DNA from: Nemertoderma westbladi
Taxonomy: Eukaryota; Xenacoelomorpha; Nemertodermatida; Nemertodermatidae
Reading direction: 5' to 3'
DNA: 35,624 nt
Assembly (NCBI GenBank): GCA_032718475.1
Contig: JAUCBJ010008772.1
Span: forward strand, 1 to 35,624
Position 1 is the stretch's first letter, and every line of letters starts with the position of its first letter. Of the stretch, positions 28,248 to 35,624 are shown in pieces. Under the pieces are notes generated by a model that saw only the letters and a program-made list of their open reading frames with translations, made no database searches and was not told the DNA's origin. Made by a program: the position numbers and the translations under genes.

Positions 28248-29488
28248 ACTACTGCCAGACTGCAGTAACTGTATTATAATTAGGCTTAACATTCATAGTT
28301 GGCTTATAGGCCTATAATCTGATAATTAAGTCATACCGGTACTTAATACTGTAATACTGTCAGACTGTAGGCCTACTGTAATACATTGTTACTTTCTGAC
28401 TTTACAGCTTTACCTGTCTGCCTGTTTACTACAGTCTGACAGTACTAACTGACTAACGTAGGGAAGTCGGGCACGGCACATGCAGACATGACATAAAATT
28501 AAATAAGTCCAAATTTAAAAAAAAATTGTAATTTAAATTTGGATAGGCCTATATGAATTTAAATTTGGATGTACCGGTAATTTCTTATTATCGCCTGATC
28601 GCCACGACATGCAGTCATGCAGACATGCTCAATTTCATTTAGACATGCCTATAAGCTATAACTGTATAATACTGATAATTCTGGAATTAAATAATTATAG
28701 GGGCCCTAATTTAAAACTTTTCACCGTACCGGTCTGCCGGTAGGCCTACGGTTTTAAAATTGATGAAGTACGGTTTTATTCCTAAAGATAACTTTCCATT
28801 TACGCTGTATTCAAAATTGGATTTTTTATTTAAAATTAAACTTACGATTTAAATTTGGACTTGAGATTTCGCCACTGGCTGACTGGCAGACTGGCAAATC
28901 TATATTTACTATTCAGCTATTACATACCGGCTGACCGGTACGGTAAACGGTACTGACATATGCCTTTCTGCCTGTCCTATCCCTGTAGTGTGTGCCAGGC
29001 TGCAAATGGAGTGCAAAAATTACAACGCTTTGTGCGCGGTTTTGAAATATTGCGCGGTAAAAGTGCGCGGAATTGAAATAAAAGTGCGCGGAATTGTGTG
29101 AAAAACACCAAAAGCAGAAAAGTGCGCGGTAATCTGTGCAAAATATTAAAAGTCACAGTCAGACCACAGACAGTGCGCGGATGAGGTGTAAAAAAAGTTA
29201 TAAAGTGTGTGCAAAACTGCAATTTAATGAGAAAATTAATTAGACATAAAAAAATGTCACTCACATCGCTCGCGTTTCTTTTCCATTTTGCATTGTTAAA
29301 ATAAAACAATTTCGCTCGCTTCGCTCTGTCGCTCGCGTTTTTTTTTTCATTTTAGACCTACTGACCTATATCTGTATATGCTACCGGTACCGTACATACA
29401 TATACCGGTAACAATTAAAAATTTCGCTCGCGTTTCGTTTTCATTTTACATTGTTAAAATGAAAAATTTCGCTCGTGTTTTTTTCGGG
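28248..29488. other. Spacer with several short repeat clusters
   Basis: No gene is supported. It contains ACCGGTA and TAGGCCTA palindromes, a possible short inverted-repeat element at 28505-28862, about six copies of GTGCGCGG (29030-29180), and three copies of a block AAATTTCGCTCGCGTTT...CATTTTACATTGTTAAAAT (29265-29480). Confidence 0.6.
28505..28862. repeat. Possible MITE with 15-bp inverted termini
   Basis: AAGTCCAAATTTAAA (28505-28519) is exactly inverted at 28848-28862. Extra ATTTAAATTTGGAT copies lie just inside the left end. No target duplication could be confirmed, so this is tentative. Confidence 0.4.
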
Positions 29489-30227
29489 TTTGACTAAATA
29501 CGCCACCGACAACCACCGACACCTTTCGCATACCACCGACAACCACCGACAACAAAAGACATAAACCGACACAAACCGACAGGTAAGATCGCAAACCGAC
29601 AGTATACCGACAACTTCGGCAATGTTAGTAAACTATTTCAGTACATGATTATACAATTTTTATTTCCAGTCCAAATATTTATAACAAAGTATATTGTCCA
29701 CTGTCGGCCTGTTGTCGGTGGTGTAATTAGTCATGATAATTTCTTTAAAATATAATACCGCCTTCATATATTATCTTGTTTTAAATTATTATATTGCATA
29801 GCGTAATGGTAAAAATCGTTAGTGTTTTTCATATGTCGGTGTGTTGCTATTATTATTAGTTTTTGTCGGTGGTAGTCAGACTTTTGTCAGTGGTATATTT
29901 CTGCGGTATCCGTTCTTAAACTTGGACATACAGTTCAGTGCGATAGGCCCCTACAATGCCGAAATTTATTACTTTACATACAACTGCACATTGTGTGACG
30001 TAATTGGTATTTACCTAAATGACATAAAGTAAAGTGAAGGAAGGAAACAAGAAGCAACGGAAACTCCTTTCTCTCTTGGATGTTACCGGAAAAGAAATGT
30101 TGCCCAACACAATCTCCCAAGGATGACCACTTCATAACTATTCAACCTTTTCTGTATCCCCATAAGCCAGGCGGCATATTGTACTGTTGCATTTGTTAAC
30201 ATAAGACTTTGCCTTAACTGGCTTTAA
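29489..30227 (+). repeat. ACCGACA-box repeat, copy A
   Basis: It begins TTTGACTAAATAC. Eight ACCGACA boxes lie at about 29503-29612, and inverted TGTCGGT boxes at about 29700-29895. A shared 3' part follows with TTGGATGTTACCGG and CATAAGCCAGGCGGC. It is directly followed by copy B with the same TTTGACTAAATAC start, giving a 739-bp period. Small open frames inside are not conserved as proteins. Confidence 0.9.
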
Positions 30228-31090
30228 AATTTGACTAAATACTACACCGACAACCACCGACACCTTTCGCATACCACCGACAACAAAAGACACAAACCGA
30301 CATTGAAGATCGCAAACCGACAGTATACCGACAGCTTCGGCAATGTTAGTAAACTTTTTCAGTACATGATTATACAATTTTTATTTCCAGTCCAAATATT
30401 TATAACAAATTATATTGTCCACTGTCGGCCTGTTGTCGGTGGTGTAATTAGTCATGATAATTTCTTTAAAATATAATACCGCCTTCATATATTATCTTGT
30501 TTTAAATTATTATATTGCATAGCCTAATGGTAAAAATCGTTAGTGTTTTTCATATGTCGGTGTGTTGCTAGTATTATTAGTTTTTGTCGGTGGTAGTCAG
30601 ACTGTTGTCGGTGGTAGTCAGACTATTGTCGGTGGTATATTTCTGCGGTATCAGTTCCTATACTCTAACATACAGTACAGTGCAATACAATTCCGAAATT
30701 TATTACTTTACATACACCTGCACATTGTGTGACGTAATTGGTATTTACCTAAATGACGTAAAGTAAAGTGAAGGAAGGAAACAAGAAGTAACGGAAGCTC
30801 CTTTCTCTCTTGGATGTTACCGGAAAAGAATGGTTACGCAACACAATCTCCCAAGGATGACCACTTCATAACTATTCAACCTTTTCTGTATCCCCATAAG
30901 CCAGGCGGCATATTGTACTGTTGGATTTGTTAACATAAGACTTTGCCTTAACTGGCTTTAAAATTTATTGCTAATGCAGCTTTTTGTTTTCTTGTTGGCA
31001 TTTAATGTATGGAATTTGCGCAACCGAAACAAAAAACGGTGCCCAGCCCGTGAGAATGCAGAGGCGCAATATAGCATTGTATAAGATAAT
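30228..31090 (+). repeat. ACCGACA-box repeat, copy B
   Basis: It is in tandem with copy A and shares its whole plan. At its right side are several TGTCGGTGGTAGTCAGAC units (30586-30635). Its 3' part extends further than copy A, through GCAACCGAAACAAAAAACGG to about 31085, and that part is repeated in inverted orientation at 35205-35624. Confidence 0.9.
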
Positions 31091-31776
31091 GTGTTTTACT
31101 TTTTTGTTACTCTTTTTCTTTATACAGTTCAGGTACCTACTGTATACAGTATATATTGATTGATGTGTTGGTGGAATAATATATTGTGTACGCGCTTTTG
31201 AAGACCTTTAGCAGTTTAACCTGCCAAAATTTATATGTCTTTTGGTTTATAAATATACTTTAGAAGTTGACAAATATTTAATACCAATAAACACAACATT
31301 AGCAGAAGCCAGCCTAGTGCGCGTCCATTCACCCGCTGGATATACCCGGGAGACTGGATTCTGAGGGCTTAGATTATTATTGCAGTGTAAGCTTACTGTA
31401 TTATTCGATTGATCGTTAATAAATAATTTCTGACTAATATTATTCACTTTCGGGAAATATTAACAGTTCCTTTAGGACGTGGCGCTCTATCTAGGTAAAC
31501 AGAGATATGACTTATACTAATCACAACGGTAAGTAGGTAAGGCTTATGATTCACGTATGAGGCGCATTCTTTAGGAAATGCTTAGTTATCAGTCACAATC
31601 ATGCACACTACCGGTAACACACAATACTGCTCACTAATTTGCCGACCGTCAATGAATTTTATCATATATAAAGAGAACAGCAACTGACTCATGTAGTGCT
31701 TATCAAATAGCATTAAATTCACTACAAACCACAATAATATAAGTCGCAATCGCTATATATAACCCGTCTCTCTAAC
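31091..31776. other. Spacer, no gene seen
   Basis: AT-rich unique sequence. A 66-codon minus-strand frame at 31247-31447 has no recognisable motif. Confidence 0.5.
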
Positions 31777-32075
31777 CTGTAGTGTATCAAGAAAATTGGG
31801 AAATTTGGGTTCTTTATAGATGTTCTCCAAATAATATTCAACCAACTGATACAAAATATGACAACAGCAAACAGCAGCACAACAATGTATGTTGAACCGA
31901 TAATGCAAGACTGAACGGAGTTGCACCGATAACAGTTATACGCTCTATAATTTAAGCCTACTAATGTTTCTTCTAAAGTATGAAAACGAATTGACTCTAG
32001 AGCCGGTGTTCCTGGCCTAGATAGAAACAACACAACAGTAACAAGAAAAACAGTAAGACTGAACACTCCTAGCAT
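31777..32075 (-). CDS. Candidate exon: small two-helix membrane protein
   Basis: A minus-strand frame with ATG at 32075 encodes a hydrophobic N-terminal helix (residues 1-19, LGVFSLTVFLVTVVLF). A polar loop with C48-Y-R-C51 and C57 follows, then a second hydrophobic helix (about 58-82, GSTYIVVLLFAVVIFCISWL). Coding could end at a donor-like CAG|GTTAG at 31777/31776, or read on to a stop at 31722. On the same strand a CCAAT box (complement of 32119-32123) lies just upstream. I do not recognise the protein. The codon pattern looks more protein-like than the surrounding frames, but with no transcript or homologue this is a weak candidate for a first exon; a chance frame is quite possible. Confidence 0.3.
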
Positions 32076-33230
32076 GATCTGCCAAAATATCTCCACATCG
32101 ACAGAAAAAATCGCTCTGATTGGCTGTTAAGCTAAACAAAGAACCATGTGTCCAATGGCCGTTTCCATGTCAGCAACCAGCTGTTAGATGTCGTAAGCTG
32201 AATCATCAAGGCTAAGCTGTGCCAGGGTATTTGGTGCATTGCGGGTTTTTTGCCTTACCATGTCCGCCAAAGCACACATATAGAAGAATGACGTTTATGT
32301 CCGTTAAAACACCTATAACGGTACCTTGTGGGCGAGGGGAATATATATATAGTTAGAGAGCCTTTTTAGAGTATTCCAGCGCCTGGGGGGAAACTGGATT
32401 GCGAAGCAAAAGGGGCCAGTTATATCCCACAGAAGCTTTTACATATTGATCGATTGAAAGATTGGCTGACAGATAGTCTTCAAAAATATTTTTCCTAAAT
32501 TAAATTCATTCTACATAATACACTGTAAGTAATTCTAAAATATAAAAATTACTCCGGAAGAAATGAAAAGCTAAGTGTGGTGATAGTGGTATCTCTGGGG
32601 GAGGGGCTGGTGGCATTTTGCCATTATGAAAAATTTAATTACTTTGTTTATATCGGTGTATGTGAAAAGTTGCCTTTGGTAGTCAACCAACCGACAAACA
32701 AAATGGCAAACCGACACTCTTAGACAACTCTATCACTGTTGGTTGTCTGCTTATTTCCTTGTGAAGATATTATAACACCAATTCTGCCGTGCAATGTAAA
32801 AAGACCGTATGTCAAAAAAGTAATTTCTCACAGAAAAACGCAAATTACCTTTTGTCTTCAGATTGTTGGTTTAAAATGTCCGCAAATTTCTAATTTCTTC
32901 TGGTGGTGGGAAATTTTTCTGCGTGTTATTTTTCACTTTCCATTAATATTTTGACTTCAGGGTTGTCTTTTGTACTAACAGCGTTTTTGCGTTGTACAAC
33001 GTGTATGTAAATACATTCGATACAATGCAAAAAATGTCACAATGACAAACCCCCGTAAGTCTGTCAGTTACGTTGTCTTGCATTGTGTAAATATGAGACA
33101 TTAATTACGGGGGGCTACCCCCTGCGGTTATTAATTAATTTGTAAATAACTCGAAATATTATAAAATCTTACGAAATTAATAAAAAATTTGCGTGAAAGA
33201 ATGTCATTCCGAGAAAATTGCCTTCAAAGT
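32076..33230. other. Spacer, possible promoter of the minus-strand candidate
   Basis: No gene is supported. Bases 32100-32350 are GC-balanced with CCAAT-type words. Bases 32690-32730 contain two isolated ACCGACA boxes (32698, 32710) related to the flanking repeat family. A 33050-33125 stretch has GGGGGGCTACCCCCTG. Confidence 0.5.
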
Positions 33231-34053
33231 AATACGCCACCGACACATTTGACATACCACCGACAACAAAAGACACAAACCGACAGGTAAGATCGCAAAC
33301 CGACAGTATACCGACAACTTCGGCAATGTTAGTTAACTATTTCAGTACATGATTATACAATTTTTATTTCCAGTCCAAATATTTATAACAAAGTATATTG
33401 TCCACTGTGTCAGCCTGTTGTCGGTTGGTGTAATTAGTCATGATAATTTCTTTAAAACCGCCTTCATATATTATCTGTTTTAAATTATTATATTGCATAG
33501 CGTAATGGTAAAAATCGTTAGTGTTGTTCATATGTCGGTGTGTTTCTTTTATTATTAGTTTTTGTCGGTGGTAGTCAGACTGTTGTCGGTGGTAGTCAGA
33601 CTGTTGTCGGTGGTATATTTCTGCGGTATCCGTTCCTAAACGCACTGCCGAATTTTATTACTTTACATACAGCTGCACATTGTGTGACTTAATTGGTATT
33701 TCCCTACATGATGTGAAGTAAAGGAAGTGAGACATGAAATAACGGAAGCACCTTTCTCTCTTGGATGTTTCCTGAAAGAAACAACGCTAACCCCCAAGGA
33801 TGAACACTTCATAACTATTCAATGTATCCGTATCCCCATAAGCCAGGCGGCTTATTGTACTGTTGGATTTGTTAACATAAAACTTTGCCTTTTGCATGAA
33901 CTGGCTTTAACAATAAAATCATTCCTAATGCAGCTTTTTGATTTCGTGTTGGAAATTATGGTATTTCGCAATCGAGAAAAAAGTTCCATTTAGTCAAACC
34001 AATAACCCACAGAGATAAACAGACAAGCTAAATATAAAACAAGACAAATATTG
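33231..34053 (+). repeat. ACCGACA-box repeat, copy C
   Basis: Same plan as copies A and B: CCACCGACA boxes at 33237-33320, TGTCGGTGG boxes at 33530-33612, then CATAAGCCAGGCGGC. More diverged, with several small deletions. It ends in a block AGTTCCATTTAGTCAAACC...AAGACAAATATTG (33982-34052), repeated at the end of copy D. Confidence 0.88.
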
Positions 34054-34590
34054 TTAGTTTTTGTCGGTGGTAGTCAGACTGTTGTCGGTGGTAGTCAGAC
34101 TATTGTCGGTGGTATATTTCTGCGGTATCCGTTCCTATACTCTAACATACAGTACAGTGCAATACACTGCCGAAATTTATTACTTTACATGCAGCTGCAC
34201 ATTGTGTGACGTAATTGGTATTTACCTAAATGACGTAAAGTAAAGTAAAGGAAGGAAACAAGAAGTAACGGAAGCTCCTTTTTTCTCTCTTGGATGTTAC
34301 CGGAAAAGAATGGTTGCGCAACACAATCTCCCAAGGATGACCTCTTCATAACTATTCAACCTTTTCTGTATCCCCATAAGCCAGGCGACATATTGTACTT
34401 TTGGATTTGTTAACCTATGACTTTGCCTTAACTGGCTTTAAAATTTATTGCTAATGCAGCTTTTTGTTTTCGTGTTGGCATTTACTGTATGGTATTTGCG
34501 CAATCGAGACAAAAGTTCCATTTAGTCAAACCAATAACCCACAGAGATAAACAGACAAGCTAAATATAAAACAAGACAAATATTGTGTAT
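34054..34590 (+). repeat. ACCGACA-box repeat, copy D (5'-truncated)
   Basis: It starts inside the right-hand box cluster (TTTTTGTCGGTGGTAGTC) directly after copy C. It ends with the same AGTTCCATTTAGTCAAACC block (34512-34585), which makes C/D a partial tandem of about 529 bp. Confidence 0.9.
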
Positions 34591-34617
34591 TATTGACATA
34601 AAATATTTTTATCTGGA

Positions 34618-34644
34618 GGGGGGGGGGGGGGGGGGGGGGGGGGG
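34618..34644 (+). repeat. Poly-G tract, 27 G
   Basis: An uninterrupted run of 27 G is followed by a second run of 13 G at 34720-34732. Length is likely to be unstable and prone to sequencing error. Confidence 0.9.
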
Positions 34645-35204
34645 TAATGTTTGGGGGTATTACAAATTTACTAATGTGACAGGGGAGCAGATCGAGCTTG
34701 CGTGACACACTTTGTGGTAGGGGGGGGGGGGGTCAAAAATCTAGAAAATTTTGGTGACATACTTTATGAACGCCCCCTTAACATATAGTGGAAGGATGAA
34801 ACAATACAGTAATCCATTCTACACCTTTAAGGTTCAATCTATAATTATGAATAATTACGATACGGTATAACATAACATACTGTATAGAATATAAATCAAT
34901 TATTGAATGTAATTCCAGTAATTTTAATGCAGTTAGGAAGGGAACTAAACAGAAAATTAGAGTGGGTATCGTGCAGTTTACAATGATACTATTTCGTAGA
35001 TTTCATTGAGCGAGTTTTCTTTCGTCGGCCTTGTCCCGGTTTTCGGCCTGTCTTTTTAAACATTGTTTTTAGTCTCCCATCGGTTGAATGTACAAGGTGG
35101 TGCCTTCGCAGAGATTTGAAACTGGCAAGTTTTTCTATGGCCTTTCGTCTTTGTTCTTCGTTCAACTCGGACCATTGTTCCGGGGAAATCTTATAAATAT
35201 CTTA
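34645..35204. other. Spacer, no gene seen
   Basis: Apart from the G13 tract (34720-34732) this is AT-rich unique sequence. An 80-codon plus-strand frame (35088-35330) runs into the inverted repeat copy and has no motif. Confidence 0.5.
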
Positions 35205-35624
35205 TACAATAGGCTATATTGCGCCTCTGCATTCTCACGGGCTGGGCACCGTTTTTTGTTTCGGTTGCGCAAATTCCATACAGTAAATGCCAACACGAAA
35301 ACAAAAAGCTGCATTAGCAATAAATTTTAAAGCCAGTTAAGGCAAAGTCATAGGTTAACAAATCCAACAGTACAATATGCCGCCTGGCTTATGGGGATAC
35401 AGAAAAGGTTGAATAGTTATGAAGTGGTCATCCTTGGGAGATTGTGTTGCGTAACCATTCTTTTCCGGTAACATCCAAGAGAGAAAGGAGCTTCCGTTAC
35501 TTCTTGTTTCCTTCCTTCACTTTACTTTACGTCATTTAGGTAAATACCAATTACGTCACACAATGTGCAGGTGTATGTAAAGTAATAAATTTCGGAATTG
35601 TATTGCACTGTACTGTATGTTAGA
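35205..35624 (-). repeat. ACCGACA-box repeat, copy E (inverted, cut by window edge)
   Basis: The reverse complement matches copy B from about 30660 to 31085 almost base for base, including GCCCAGCCCGTGAGAATGC and CATAAGCCAGGCGGC. The box-rich part would lie beyond 35624. Confidence 0.92.

Noticed and set aside
30584-30766. 60-codon frame nearly identical to one at 34061-34243
   Set aside because: Both derive from the TGTCGGTGGTAGTCAGAC repeats of the ACCGACA family; the similarity is at DNA level.

Overview
This window looks like a repeat-dominated stretch of an invertebrate animal genome, probably marine, rather than a gene-rich locus. The organism assignment is inference. It rests on the mix of mobile elements (BEL/Pao and Ty3/mag-like LTR retrotransposons, several APE/RT LINEs of the CR1/L2/jockey grade, tRNA-headed SINEs and unclassified inverted-repeat elements), the AT-rich spacers, and the abundance of short palindromes such as TAGGCCTA and ACCGGT. 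I see no bacterial operons, no rRNA and no convincing stand-alone tRNA gene.

Layout. 1-5636 (minus strand): the 5' part of a BEL/Pao retrotransposon, cut by the window edge. It has an exceptionally long, compositionally modular Gag (acidic N-terminus, 11-residue coiled-coil repeat, Asn-rich tract, 13-residue repeats) ahead of the usual DUF1759-like capsid region, zinc knuckle and aspartic protease. The reading frame changes at G/C homopolymers. 5637-6125 (minus): a LINE fragment. 6223-10728 (plus): a complete, apparently very young Ty3/mag-like element with two identical 208-bp LTRs, a 5-bp target duplication (ACTAG) and one 1280-codon gag-pol frame. Instead of a tRNA primer site it has a 15-nt perfect complement to its own LTR, which suggests self-priming of reverse transcription. 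11449-14879 (plus): a LINE with an endonuclease frame and an RT frame separated by a one-base frameshift. Its 3' end carries a 144-bp inverted duplication. 14880-15114: a tRNA-derived SINE.

15349-18453: a 3.1-kb element with about 432-bp terminal inverted repeats, each containing eight CCTTAAATAAG-type boxes. It encloses a 1.06-kb array of 10-bp units and a compact member of another repeat family. 19145-21346 (plus): a 5'-truncated LINE RT frame without endonuclease. 22011-24035: a region with seven copies of GTTACGGACTCAC, interrupted by a SINE-like element and by a 5'-truncated LINE with an 11-bp target duplication. 24922-28247: three 56-bp head repeats, an 8-bp microsatellite and two direct copies of a 1.55-kb repeat. 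29489-35624: at least five tandem, dispersed or inverted copies of a repeat rich in ACCGACA/TGTCGGT boxes, plus long poly-G tracts.

The only possible host-gene piece is a weak candidate exon on the minus strand at 31777-32075, coding for a small two-helix membrane protein. Most of the window is therefore a nested record of transposition and tandem duplication. The most notable biology is the self-priming signature of the intact Ty3/mag-like element, the unusual BEL/Pao Gag, and the unclassified long-TIR element carrying a satellite array.
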